This document shows positions 25,793 through 34,513 of a DNA stretch of 64,000 bases, piece after piece. The position numbers and the translations under genes are program-made. The notes under the pieces are model-generated. The model did no database searches. It was not told where the DNA came from and was given only the letters and a program-made list of their open reading frames with translations. Each line of letters opens with the position of its first letter. Positions within the stretch are counted from its first letter, which is position 1. Origin of the DNA: Variovorax sp. Sphag1AA (GTDB taxonomy: Bacteria > Pseudomonadota > Gammaproteobacteria > Burkholderiales > Burkholderiaceae_C); assembly GCF_014192575.1 (NCBI RefSeq), contig NZ_JACHYC010000003.1, positions 186,001 to 250,000 on the forward strand. The letters are read 5' to 3'.

Positions 25793-25818
25793 GGCCCGGC
25801 CTCTGTGCCGGGCCTTTT
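25793..25818 (+). terminator. intrinsic-terminator-like hairpin between phnD and phnE1
   Basis: GGCCCGGC and GCCGGGCC form an 8-bp perfect stem around a 6-nt loop (CTCTGT), followed by TTTTGC. The short U-run suggests partial termination or protection of the upstream mRNA. This would give more binding protein than permease, as is common for ABC importers. Confidence 0.7.
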
Positions 25819-25847
25819 GCTGTTCGCTCCTCTGCAATCACGCATCA

Positions 25848-26738
25848 ATGAGTACTTCGCCCCAGGCCACCGCGCCCGAACCCTACAGCTGGGCGCATGC
25901 CTATGCGTTGGAGTCCGCTCGCCGACGCCGCAACTGGTGGATCGGACTGGCCGTATTCGTCGTGCTGGCGGCCATCGCCGGACCCATCGCGGAGGTCCGG
26001 CCGCAAGTCTTCGTCCAGCAGCTCGGCGGCTTCATGAGCTACCTGCAGCGCATTACGCCGGACATCTCCGCAGCGCACCCGATCCAGGACGTGCAGGAGT
26101 GGTATTGGGGACTGGGGCGCTGGCTGGTGCTGCTCGGCGAAACGCTGCTCATTGCCTATCTCGGCACGCTGTTCGGCGCGCTCGGCGGGTTTGTGCTGAG
26201 CTTCGTCGCATCGTCGAACCTGACGCCCTCGCCGTGGATGCGCTTCGTGGTCCGCCGGCTCGCGGAGTTCTGCCGCACCGTGCCGGACATGGTGTTCGCG
26301 CTGCTGTTCGTGGTGGCCTTCGGCATTGGCCCGATGGCCGGCGTGCTCGCGTTGGCTGTGCACACGGCGGGCGCCTTGTGCAAGCTGTTCGCTGAAGTGG
26401 TCGAGAACATCGATATGAAGCCGGTGGATGGCATCGTGGCAGCGGGCGGCTCGTGGCGCCAGACAGTGCGCTACGCCGTGCTGCCGCAGGTGGCGCCCAA
26501 CTTCGCGTCCTACGCCATGCTGCGTTTCGACATCAACGTGCGCGCCGCTTCGATCATGGGCTTTGTCGGCGCGGGCGGCATTGGCGAGCAGTTGATGGTG
26601 GCGATCCGCCAGTTCTATTACACCGACGTGAGCGCGATCCTGCTGCTGATCATTGCCACCGTGATGCTGATCGACTTTGCCAGCGAGCGCCTGCGTCATG
26701 CCTTGTCCGGCAGCATGCACCGGGAGCGAAGCGCATGA
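25848..26738 (+). CDS. phnE: phosphonate ABC transporter permease PhnE (first)
   Basis: A 296-residue inner-membrane permease. After a cytoplasmic N-terminus, the first helix (WWIGLAVFVVLAAIAGPIAE) begins near residue 27; the family segment FCRTVPDMVFALLFVVAFGIGP lies near 140 and the ATPase-docking loop PVDGIVAAGGSWRQTVRYAVLPQ near 190. It is the first of two PhnE paralogues that together form the channel, and it overlaps the second by 4 bp. Confidence 0.93.
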   Translation: MSTSPQATAPEPYSWAHAYALESARRRRNWWIGLAVFVVLAAIAGPIAEVRPQVFVQQLGGFMSYLQRITPDISAAHPIQDVQEWYWGLGRWLVLLGETLLIAYLGTLFGALGGFVLSFVASSNLTPSPWMRFVVRRLAEFCRTVPDMVFALLFVVAFGIGPMAGVLALAVHTAGALCKLFAEVVENIDMKPVDGIVAAGGSWRQTVRYAVLPQVAPNFASYAMLRFDINVRAASIMGFVGAGGIGEQLMVAIRQFYYTDVSAILLLIIATVMLIDFASERLRHALSGSMHRERSA

Positions 26739-27616
26739 GTTCCAACATGAATGCCAACACGCCTTCCGGGCGCGCAGTCATCGATGTGGACATGGTCCGC
26801 CTGCGGCGCGAGCAGCCGGGACTGTTCCCCGGCTGGCTGGCCGCACGCGAGCTGTTTGCCTGGAGCGCCGCCGCCGTCGTGTTGGCAGTCTTTGCGATGT
26901 GGGTGCTGGACTTTTCGTTCGCCCGCATCCTCGGCGGGTTGAGCCGCCTGCTCGACTTCACGCAGATCATGTTTCCGCCGACCACGGACGGCAAGGCAAT
27001 GGTGTTTCTCGAAGCCATGGCCGAGACGCTGGCGATGGCCTTTCTGGGCACCGCCGTGGCCGCGTTGATTGCGTTCCCGCTCGGCTTCATGGCTGCGCGC
27101 AACGTCATCCCGAATGTCTTCGCGCACTTCGCGGTGCGGCGTTCCATCGACGTGATACGCGGCGTCGACATCCTGATCTGGGCCCTGCTGTGGGTCAACG
27201 TCGTCGGCCTGGGGCCGTTCGCCGGCGTGCTGGCCATCGCTTGCTCGGACGTGGGCTCGTTCGGCAAGCTGTTTTCCGAAGCCATCGAGAACATCGATCG
27301 CCGTCCGGTGGAGGGCGTAACGTCCGCCGGCGGGAGCGCGCTGCACGTGCAGCGCTATGCCGTCCTCCCGCAGGTGCTGCCTGTCATCGGCAGCCAGGTG
27401 CTCTACTTCTTCGAGAGCAACACCCGGTCGGCGAGCATCCTCGGCATCGTCGGGGCGGGCGGCATCGGCATCTACCTGACCGACAACATCCGCGTGCTCA
27501 ATCTCTCGGTCGTCACCTTCATCGTCATCCTGATCCTGGTGGCCGTGGTGGTGATCGACTTCATCTCGGAGAAGCTCCGGCTGGCGCTGATCGGCCGCGC
27601 CGGGCGGCAGCGGTAG
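26735..27616 (+). CDS. phnE: phosphonate ABC transporter permease PhnE (second)
   Basis: A 293-residue permease paralogous to the preceding one. It keeps RSIDVIRGVDILIWALLWVNVVGLGPFAGV near residue 150 and the docking loop PVEGVTSAGGSALHVQRYAVLPQ near 190. The ATG at 26735 overlaps the phnE1 stop; the open frame continues further upstream but inside the first permease. It ends the right arm of the C-P lyase operon, with its stop next to the convergent DUF1161 gene. Confidence 0.93.
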   Translation: MSSNMNANTPSGRAVIDVDMVRLRREQPGLFPGWLAARELFAWSAAAVVLAVFAMWVLDFSFARILGGLSRLLDFTQIMFPPTTDGKAMVFLEAMAETLAMAFLGTAVAALIAFPLGFMAARNVIPNVFAHFAVRRSIDVIRGVDILIWALLWVNVVGLGPFAGVLAIACSDVGSFGKLFSEAIENIDRRPVEGVTSAGGSALHVQRYAVLPQVLPVIGSQVLYFFESNTRSASILGIVGAGGIGIYLTDNIRVLNLSVVTFIVILILVAVVVIDFISEKLRLALIGRAGRQR

Positions 27617-27949
27617 TCACTTCCTGCAGTCCCCACCAACCGATACCGAACCATCCTTGCACTCGGTCAGGATGCCGTCATTGCCGCGCCGCGGGGCGGG
27701 AGATGAACCGGGCGAGGAGGAGGGCGTATCGGTTTCGTAGACGATCTTCTTGCTGCCCCGTTCGCAGGTGCCGACGACCTTGCCGCTGACCGTCGCATCG
27801 GCTGCGACCGTGGTGAGCGCGAAGCGCGTGACGCCCGCGTTGCGAATCTTCGCGTCGATCTCGGCCAGAAGGTCGTCGCAGTTGCTGGCGGCGTTCGCGG
27901 ACCCGGCAAACGCCAATATGACGAGGGAGAGGTGGGATAGCTTCAGCAT
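27617..27949 (-). CDS. DUF1161 secreted small protein
   Basis: A 110-residue protein with a Sec signal peptide (MLKLSHLSLVILAFAGSANA, residues 1-20) and a DUF1161 core containing CDDLLAEIDAKIRNAGV and VVGTCERGSKKIVY. The paired cysteines (Cys24, Cys62 and two near the C-terminus) could form disulfides in the periplasm. A proline/serine-rich linker precedes the last cysteines. The function of the family is unknown. It converges with phnE2 with no gap and has no evident link to phosphonate use. Confidence 0.85.
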   Translation of the reverse strand: MLKLSHLSLVILAFAGSANAASNCDDLLAEIDAKIRNAGVTRFALTTVAADATVSGKVVGTCERGSKKIVYETDTPSSSPGSSPAPRRGNDGILTECKDGSVSVGGDCRK

Positions 27950-28022
27950 CGGATGCTTGCCTCGAAGGAGCTTGTCCGTCCAGGAAGGGCAGTGTAGCGC
28001 TGCCCGTCGCCAGCAGGGGGCC

Positions 28023-28049
28023 TCTATTTTCTCGTCGACCTGCCGATAT
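28023..28049 (+). promoter_or_regulatory. candidate FliA (sigma28) promoter
   Basis: TCTATTTT-N11-GCCGATAT resembles the flagellar/chemotaxis consensus TAAAGTTT-N11-GCCGATAA: seven of eight -10 bases and five of eight -35 bases match with exact spacing. It ends 41 nt before the chemotaxis receptor start, as expected for class 3 chemotaxis genes. Confidence 0.55.
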
Positions 28050-28090
28050 CCACGAGACGGTCGGATGAGCCGGCCAAAAAAGGAACTGCC

Positions 28091-29641
28091 GTGAAGAACT
28101 GGAAGATCGGTGCCCGGCTGGGCATGGGATTCGGCCTTGTGCTGGCGTTGATGGTGTTGATGACGACGCTCGGGATATGGCGCCTGCACGAGACGGCCAT
28201 GGCCGCCGAGGAGATCACGAATCAGCCGCTCGCGAAGGAACGCATCATCAGCGACTGGTATCGGCTGGTGGAGATCGGCGTTCGCCGGACGACCGCCATC
28301 GCCAAGAGTTCGGATCCGTCGCTCGGGCCTTACTTCGCCGAGGAAAGCGCGAACTCCACGAAGGCGGCACAAGCGATGCAGAAGCAACTTGAGCCTCTGC
28401 TGTCCAGCGACGAGGAAAGGGCGCTGTGGAAGGACTTCCAGGAGATCCGGACCAAGTACCTCGAAGCACGCGACGCCGTGGTGAAGACGAAGGGTGAGGG
28501 CAAGCTGGAAGAGGCGAACGCCGTTCTCGACAAGCAGTTCATCCCTGTTGCCAACACCTACTTGGGCAACGTGCAGCGCCTGCTCGAGATGCAGCGGCGG
28601 GCGATCGATGGGACCGTGGTCCAGATCGGCGCCGGCTACAGGGCCAGCCGGGATCTGCTGTTGGGCCTCGGCGCATTCGTTCTGTGCCTGGGCGTCTTCT
28701 GCGCATGGCGACTGTCCGTTGGCATTACGCGGCCGTTGCGCAGCGCTGTCGAGGCTGCGCAAACCGTAGCGGCCGGTGACCTCTCCAGCAGGATCGAGGC
28801 GGGTGGTCGCGATGAAACAGGCCAGCTGCTCCTTGCACTCAGCGAGATGAATGCAAGCCTTATCCAGATCGTCGGCGAGGTGCGCACCGGAACGGACACG
28901 ATCACAACGGCGTCCGGCCAGATTGCGACGGGCAATCAGGACTTGTCGTCGCGCACCGAACAGCAGGCGAGTTCGCTCGAAGAAACCGCTGCGTCGATGG
29001 AAGAACTCACCAGCACCGTGAAGCAAAACGCGGACAACGCGCGTCAGGCCAACCAGCTCGCGGTGTCTGCGTCGGAAGTCGCTGTGCGCGGTGGCAGCGT
29101 CGTCTCGCAAGTGGTCGACACCATGGGCTCGATCAATTCGTCTTCGCGCAAGATCGTCGACATCATCGGTGTGATCGACGGCATCGCGTTCCAGACCAAC
29201 ATCCTTGCGCTCAATGCAGCTGTTGAAGCCGCACGCGCCGGTGAACAAGGCCGCGGCTTCGCAGTGGTCGCCTCCGAAGTGCGCAACCTCGCACAGCGTT
29301 CTGCAGCGGCGGCCAAGGAGATCAAGACCCTCATCGACGATTCGGTCGGCAAGGTCGAAGAAGGCAGCAAGCAGGTCGCCGAAGCGGGCCGCACGATGGA
29401 CGAGATCGTCGAGAGCGTGAAGCGGGTGACGGACATCATGGGTGAGATCACCGCGGCGAGCCAGGAACAGACCTCGGGCATCGAGCAGATCAACCAGGCG
29501 ATCACGCAGATGGACCAGGTGACCCAGCAGAACGCTGCGCTGGTCGAACAGGCGTCCGCCGCGGCGGGATCGCTTCAGGACCAGGCCAGCCAGCTGTCGC
29601 GCGCGGTCGGTGTCTTCAAGCTGCAGCGTTCGATCGGTTAA
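28091..29641 (+). CDS. methyl-accepting chemotaxis protein
   Basis: A 516-residue inner-membrane chemoreceptor. The first transmembrane helix is at about 10-32, a four-helix-bundle periplasmic sensor at 33-190, the second helix near 190-210 ([18 protein letters not shown]), and a HAMP domain at 212-265. The cytoplasmic signalling coiled coil has its hairpin tip at [20 protein letters not shown] and [14 protein letters not shown] (around 360-400). It signals through CheW/CheA. The GTG start has AAAGGAA upstream. The candidate FliA promoter just before it ties expression to motility. The ligand is unknown; the 4HB sensor resembles Tsr/Tar-type domains only in fold. Confidence 0.95.
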   Translation: MKNWKIGARLGMGFGLVLALMVLMTTLGIWRLHETAMAAEEITNQPLAKERIISDWYRLVEIGVRRTTAIAKSSDPSLGPYFAEESANSTKAAQAMQKQLEPLLSSDEERALWKDFQEIRTKYLEARDAVVKTKGEGKLEEANAVLDKQFIPVANTYLGNVQRLLEMQRRAIDGTVVQIGAGYRASRDLLLGLGAFVLCLGVFCAWRLSVGITRPLRSAVEAAQTVAAGDLSSRIEAGGRDETGQLLLALSEMNASLIQIVGEVRTGTDTITTASGQIATGNQDLSSRTEQQASSLEETAASMEELTSTVKQNADNARQANQLAVSASEVAVRGGSVVSQVVDTMGSINSSSRKIVDIIGVIDGIAFQTNILALNAAVEAARAGEQGRGFAVVASEVRNLAQRSAAAAKEIKTLIDDSVGKVEEGSKQVAEAGRTMDEIVESVKRVTDIMGEITAASQEQTSGIEQINQAITQMDQVTQQNAALVEQASAAAGSLQDQASQLSRAVGVFKLQRSIG

Positions 29642-29677
29642 GCGTTCTGAAGGAGCCCTTGGGAAGGGGCTCGCGCG

Positions 29678-30481
29678 TCAGCGTTTGTGCCCGACGCTGA
29701 AATCGTTGCCCCCGCAGCGGTCCACGCCGCGCACCAGCCAGAGTGGACGGCGCGCGAAGTCGACGGGCACGCCGCTCTTGCCGTCCACGGGGCGCAGCGA
29801 ACGGTCGAACAGCGAAGTCGACGGCATGTAGCGCAATGCCACGCCGGTGCGCCTGCGATTCGACGTGTTGGGGCGCGCGCCGTGGATCATGTGGACGTCG
29901 TGCAGTGACATCTCGCCGGCCGCGAGCTCGACGTCGACGGCGGTGTCTTCGTCGAAGGTGCCGGGTGCGAGCCGCTGCGCCAGCGTCAAGTCCGTGCGGT
30001 CTTCGTGCAGGTGATCATGCAGCCGCTTCTCCTTGTGCGAACCGGGGATCACGCGGAGGCAGCCGTTGCCTGTGTCGGAGTCCTCCAGCGCAACCCACAC
30101 GGTGCACGTCGCGAGCGGGCGGATCGGCCAGTAGTGGCCGTCCTGGTGCCACGGCGTTTCGTAGCCGTTGCCCGCAGGCTTGCAGAACACGTGGCAGCCC
30201 CACAAGATGACGTCGTCACCGATGACGCTGGACACCAGCTCCACCAACTCCGGATCGCGCGCCAGTTCCAGGAAAGCCGCACTGCCGCGAACGCCTTCCC
30301 CGTTGTCGCCCTCGATATGCGCCGACACCAGCTTCTCAGGGCGCACGCCAGGATTGTTTCGGATCAGATCGTTCAGCGCCTCGCGCATCAATGTCGTTCG
30401 CTCGTGAGGCAGGCGGTACGCGGGGCGGACCCAGCCTTCTTCCTGGTAGCGGATGAACTCATCAGCAGTGAGTTGCGCCAT
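29678..30481 (-). CDS. phytanoyl-CoA dioxygenase (PhyH) family protein
   Basis: A 267-residue Fe(II)/2-oxoglutarate-dependent oxygenase. The iron ligands are visible as HQD in TPWHQDGHYW (near residue 117) and the distal His in MIHGARPNTS (near 205), with the 2-oxoglutarate-binding Arg in NRRRTGVALRYMP. The length is usual for PhyH-family small-molecule hydroxylases. Start at 30481 fits the family N-terminus LTADEFIRYQEEGWV; a start at 30538 is possible but less typical. It lies 64 nt behind the LysR gene on the same strand and is likely cotranscribed with it. The substrate is unknown. Confidence 0.87.
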   Translation of the reverse strand: MAQLTADEFIRYQEEGWVRPAYRLPHERTTLMREALNDLIRNNPGVRPEKLVSAHIEGDNGEGVRGSAAFLELARDPELVELVSSVIGDDVILWGCHVFCKPAGNGYETPWHQDGHYWPIRPLATCTVWVALEDSDTGNGCLRVIPGSHKEKRLHDHLHEDRTDLTLAQRLAPGTFDEDTAVDVELAAGEMSLHDVHMIHGARPNTSNRRRTGVALRYMPSTSLFDRSLRPVDGKSGVPVDFARRPLWLVRGVDRCGGNDFSVGHKR

Positions 30482-30545
30482 TTCGTGTCTCGATTTCGTT
30501 CGTGGATAGGCGTTGATATATACCGTTTCGCGGCCCATCGCACCA

Positions 30546-31457
30546 TCAGGTGACAGCCGCAGGCCGGCACACCTTCAGCACCATGCCGCGCAGCCATCGA
30601 TGCGCAGGATCGCGGTCCAGACGCGGATGCCACATCTGCGACACGGTGATCTGCTCGGTCGGCATCGGCAGAGGGAACGAGCGCAGCGCGCCGCGTACGC
30701 GCAGATGTTCGAAGTACGACGATGGGATCAGGGCCACCATGTCGGTCGCGGCAGCGATCGATAGAGCAGTGCTGAAGCTGGGCACGACGACGGCGGTGTT
30801 TCGCGCCAGGCCCATCGACTCCAGCGCATCGTCCACTGGCCCTGCAGACCGGCCGTGGCGCGAGGTGACGACGTGGTCGCACGCAGCGTAGCGCTCGGGC
30901 GTGACTTCGGTCTCGGAGAGCAAAGGATGCCCTTCGCGCACGACTGCGACAAAGCTGTCTCGATAGAGGGCCTGGATGCGCACCTCCGGCCCTGACTCGC
31001 CGAGGACGCCGACGTCGAGGTCGATCAATCCTTCGCGCAGCGGACGCACGGCTTTGTCGGGCTTGGGTGCGAACCGCAGGCGGACACCGGGTGCGTCTTG
31101 TGCGATGCGAGCCACCAACCGGTGCGCAAAGGCCTCGATGAAGCCGTCGTTGGCCCGTATCGTGAACAAGCGCTCGAGCGTGCGGGGATTCATGCTCGCG
31201 GCGGTGGGTTGAAGGACTGCGCTTGATTCACGAACCAGTTCCCGGACGCGGTCGCGCAGTGCGAGTGCATGCGGCGTGGGAACCATCCCGCGACCGGCGC
31301 GCACCAGCAGTTGATCCCCGGTCGCTTCTCTCAAGCGCGCCAGCGTGCGGCTCATGGCCGATTCGCTCAGGCCCATGCGCTCCGCGGCCTTTACCACGTT
31401 GCCTTCGGAAAGCAATGCGTTGAGCGCAGGCAGCAGGTTGAGATCGATGTCCGGCAT
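30546..31457 (-). CDS. LysR-family transcriptional regulator
   Basis: A 303-residue NodD/LinR-like LysR protein. The N-terminus MPDIDLNLLPALNALLSEGN and the helix-turn-helix VKAAERMGLSESAMSRTLARL (about 20-45) are clear, and the effector domain has YRDSFVAVVREGHPLL near 170. The ATG at 31457 is the conserved start. It precedes the PhyH gene and diverges from the broken MFS gene at 31562. Either could be its target. Confidence 0.92.
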   Translation of the reverse strand: MPDIDLNLLPALNALLSEGNVVKAAERMGLSESAMSRTLARLREATGDQLLVRAGRGMVPTPHALALRDRVRELVRESSAVLQPTAASMNPRTLERLFTIRANDGFIEAFAHRLVARIAQDAPGVRLRFAPKPDKAVRPLREGLIDLDVGVLGESGPEVRIQALYRDSFVAVVREGHPLLSETEVTPERYAACDHVVTSRHGRSAGPVDDALESMGLARNTAVVVPSFSTALSIAAATDMVALIPSSYFEHLRVRGALRSFPLPMPTEQITVSQMWHPRLDRDPAHRWLRGMVLKVCRPAAVT

Positions 31458-31561
31458 GCGCGCAAAGCTAGCACAGCCGCGCGAATTTCGTCTGGCGCCG
31501 CACGCAGGAACAACTTGCGCGTGGCGCTCTGGGCAAGCCCGGCGCGGCTTCCTATTCTGAA

Positions 31562-32995
31562 TTGACGCAATCCAGCGTGCCTTCCGTGCCATCCACCATG
31601 CTGCTCTCACCTGCCATTCGCTCCGAATCCACAGCCAGCACCGACACGACCGCGAACGAGTCCGACGGCCTGCCGATGCCGCGACGCCTGTTCGCCATTG
31701 CCGCCATCCTCGGCGCAGGCGCCCTGGTGGTGCTCGACGGCGCCATTGCCAATGTTGCTTTGCCGAGCATCGCTCAGCAGTTGCGCGCGTCGCCGGCGGA
31801 TGCCGTCTGGGTCATCACCGCGTATCAGCTTGCCGTGGTCATGTTCCTGCTGCCCGCTTCGGCTATCGGGGCGAGGTTCGGCTATCGCCGGGTGTTTGCC
31901 GCGGGTGTGGCGCTGTTCACCCTGGCGTCGGTGTTGTGCGCGCTGTCTCCGACGCTGCCATGGCTGCTTGGCGCGAGATGCCTCCAGGGGCTGGGTGCCG
32001 CCGCGGTCATGCCCCTCGGACTTGCGTTGCTGCGCTTTACCTATCCACGTCGATTGCTGGCGCGCGCGATCTCCTGGAATGCGCTGATGGTCGCCGGGGC
32101 TACCGCGGCAGGGCCTGCCGTTGGCGCGTTCATCCTCTCCGAGGCTAGCTGGCCGTGGCTGTTTGCGGTGAATCTGCCGATTGGCGTGCTCGTGCTTGCC
32201 GCATGTGCGAACCTGCCAGCGACATCGCCAACCAAGGACCGCATCGACCTCTGGAGCATCGCGCTCAACGCGACCATGTTCGCCTAGTTCGTTCTCGGAA
32301 GTGACCGGTTGCCGACGAACCCACTGCATGGCGGCGCGTTGCTTGGCTTGGCGGCCGTCTGCATGATCTTGCTGGTCAGACGCGAGATGCCCAAGTCGGC
32401 GCCGCTGGTCCCGCTCGACCTGCTACGCGTGCATTCGTTTCGGATCTCGATCCTCGCCTCCGTCTGCTGCTTCACTGGCCAGATGGCAAGCTATGTAGCG
32501 CTGCCTTTCTTCATCCAGCATGAGCTCGGCCAAAGCACGGCCGCCACGGGCCTCTTGATGACGCCCTGGCCGTTGGCCGTGATGCTTGCCGCACCGCTGT
32601 CGGCGCGCCTCGCGCAACGGGTGCCGACCGCGTGGCTCTGCGCCGCCGGGGCTGCATGTCTCGCGGGTGGCCTGGCACTGTGCGCGCTGTGGCCAGTGCA
32701 TGGCGACCCCGCCTTGCCCATCGTGCTGTTCACCAGCCTCGCGGGCTTCGGCTTCGGTCTCTTTCAGACACCCAACAACCAGAACATGCTGCTGTCCGCA
32801 CCCAAGGAGCGAAGCGGTGCAGCCGGCGGTGCCCAAGGGACCGCCCGACTCACCGGGTTGACGCTCGGAAGCCTGTTGATGAGCCTGCTCTTCGGGCTGC
32901 TGCCGTCGCACGGCGCGGTGCAATGGGGGCTGACGATGGCGGCCGTGGCCGCACTGGCGGGTAGCTTGCTGAGCTTGTCGAGAAGCAGGCTGTAG
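31562..32995 (+). pseudogene. DHA2-type MFS transporter broken by an in-frame TAG
   Basis: One continuous frame encodes an MFS drug:H+ antiporter of the DHA2 (14-helix) type, except for a TAG at 32285-32287 (codon 242). Upstream it carries LDGAIANVALPSIAQQL, GYRRVFAAGVALFTLASVLC and WLLGARCLQGLGAAAVMPL; downstream the frame resumes with FVLG and continues through GQMASYVALPFFIQHELG to the end at 32995. A single change from TTG (Leu) to TAG would explain the break. No shift in frame is needed, so this is a nonsense mutation or a sequencing error. The start may be the TTG at 31562 or the ATG at 31598. It is divergent from the LysR gene. Confidence 0.85.
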
Positions 32996-33018
32996 CTGGG
33001 TCGCATCGTGTGACCGCA

Positions 33019-33099
33019 TCAGCGCGTCGACGATGCGGAGCTTGTCATTGATGCGGCTGCAAGGGTCACGGAGGAAAGCGCAAGAACGGTGAGCTTCAT
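33019..33099 (-). other. orphan signal-peptide-like mini-ORF
   Basis: A 26-codon frame encodes MKLTVLALSSVTLAAASMTS and six more residues before the stop, matching a Sec signal peptide with no mature protein. It lies in the 236-bp gap between the MFS pseudogene and the next MFS gene and could be the 5' remnant of a deleted secreted-protein gene. The rest of the gap (33100-33231) shows nothing. Confidence 0.3.
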
Positions 33100-33231
33100 T
33101 GCATGTTTCCCTGTCGGAGTGTGGGTACGAATGAGCGGTCATCCTATCGCCGGGCTCGAGCGCGGTCATTTGAACCTGAGGGCACGCAGGCATGCACCAA
33201 GGTGCAAGGTGGCCTGCGCGCCGACAGGTGT

Positions 33232-34491
33232 TCAGGGACGGAGAGAGAGCTCGCGAGGAGCGGCAGCCTCGTGACCGTTGGAACGCTGCCTTGATACGAA
33301 GTGGAACAACGCCAGCCCCGCGAGCGTCAGCGCGAAGCCTGCCCATACCGCCGAGAGCAGTCCGTGGCCCTGTGCGATCGTTTGACCGCCAGCCCATGCG
33401 CCGATCGCGTTCGCTACGTTGAGGGCGGCCAGATTCATCGCGCCCATCAATGTCGGTGCGTCCGGTGCCGCCTGGGTGAGCCGCACCTGGATCGTGGGGA
33501 TGGCGACCATTATCGTGCCGCCGACGAGGAACAAGCCTGTCATCAGGATCCACGCGTTCCCGCCGCCGACGGCCAACAGTGCCAGTGCAACCAGCGCGCT
33601 GCCGAAGCCGGCGGTCAAGCCACGTGTTGGATGGCGGTCTGCAAGCCGTCCGCCGACGACATTGCCCACGGTCATGCCGACGCCGAACACACCCAGCGCG
33701 ACAGGAATCCACGTCTCCGACAGCGACGCCTCTTCGGTGACGAAGTGCCCGATGAACGTGTAGACGGCGAAGATGCTCGCCACGCCCAGCGCCGCGACAG
33801 CCACCATCGCCCAGACGGATGGCCGGTTCAAGGCCTTCAGTTCCTGCAGCACAGGGCCACCGCTCAGTGCGTCCGAACGCGGCACCCACATCCAGAGTGC
33901 GAGGAATGCCACCGCGCCAAGTGCCGATACGGCAAGGTACGCGTTTCGCCAGCCGAGGTTCTGTCCGAGCAGCGTGGCAAGGGGCGAGCCGACGATGGTG
34001 GCGACGGTCAAACCCGTCATCACCAGAGCGAACGCGCGCCCGCCTTGACCCGGTCCGACGATGTACGAAGCCACCACCGCGCCCGCACCGAAGTAGGCGC
34101 CTTGCGGAATGCCGCTCACGAAGCGGGCGAGCGTGAACATGCCCAAGCCCGTGGCCGTGGCCGACAGGACATTGCCTAGAACGAAGACCGCCATCAGGGC
34201 CAGCAGCAGGTGCTTGCGGTTCAGCTTCGCGGCCAGGATGGTCACCATCGGTCCTCCGAGCACGACGCCAAAGGCGTAAGCCTCGATGGCATGCGTGGCG
34301 GTGGCGACGTCCAGATCCAGGCTGGCAGCAAACAGCTGAAGAATTCCCATGCTTGCGAACTCGGACGTCCCGATGGAGAAGGTGCCGAGTGCGAGCGCCA
34401 GCAGGGTCAGCGTGCGACGGCGCGATTGCTGCGCGTCGGAGCAATGCACCTTCACCGAGGTGCACTGCGGTTCGTAGGCTTCGTTGAGCAT
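33232..34491 (-). CDS. MFS transporter, DHA1 type (AraJ/YdhP-like)
   Basis: A 419-residue inner-membrane protein with 12 predicted helices and the DHA1 marks: GTFSIGTSEFASMGILQLFA in helix 1, GGPMVTILAAKLNRKHLLLAL (motif A) and RFVSGIPQGAYFGAGAVVAS. Such proteins export sugars, arabinose-like compounds or drugs. The ATG at 34491 has GAGGAAG upstream. It follows the aldo/keto reductase gene by 22 nt on the same strand, which suggests an operon. Confidence 0.9.
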   Translation of the reverse strand: MLNEAYEPQCTSVKVHCSDAQQSRRRTLTLLALALGTFSIGTSEFASMGILQLFAASLDLDVATATHAIEAYAFGVVLGGPMVTILAAKLNRKHLLLALMAVFVLGNVLSATATGLGMFTLARFVSGIPQGAYFGAGAVVASYIVGPGQGGRAFALVMTGLTVATIVGSPLATLLGQNLGWRNAYLAVSALGAVAFLALWMWVPRSDALSGGPVLQELKALNRPSVWAMVAVAALGVASIFAVYTFIGHFVTEEASLSETWIPVALGVFGVGMTVGNVVGGRLADRHPTRGLTAGFGSALVALALLAVGGGNAWILMTGLFLVGGTIMVAIPTIQVRLTQAAPDAPTLMGAMNLAALNVANAIGAWAGGQTIAQGHGLLSAVWAGFALTLAGLALFHFVSRQRSNGHEAAAPRELSLRP

Positions 34492-34513
34492 GCTTGTCTT
34501 CCTCGCGCGCGGT

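Noticed and set aside
29653..29672. Terminator after the chemoreceptor gene
   Set aside because: GAGCCC/GGGCTC can pair, but there is no U-tract on either strand.
32285..32309. Two separate small MFS genes (31562-32287 and 32309-32995)
   Set aside because: They are in the same frame and together make one normal-length 14-helix transporter, so a nonsense mutation is the simpler reading.
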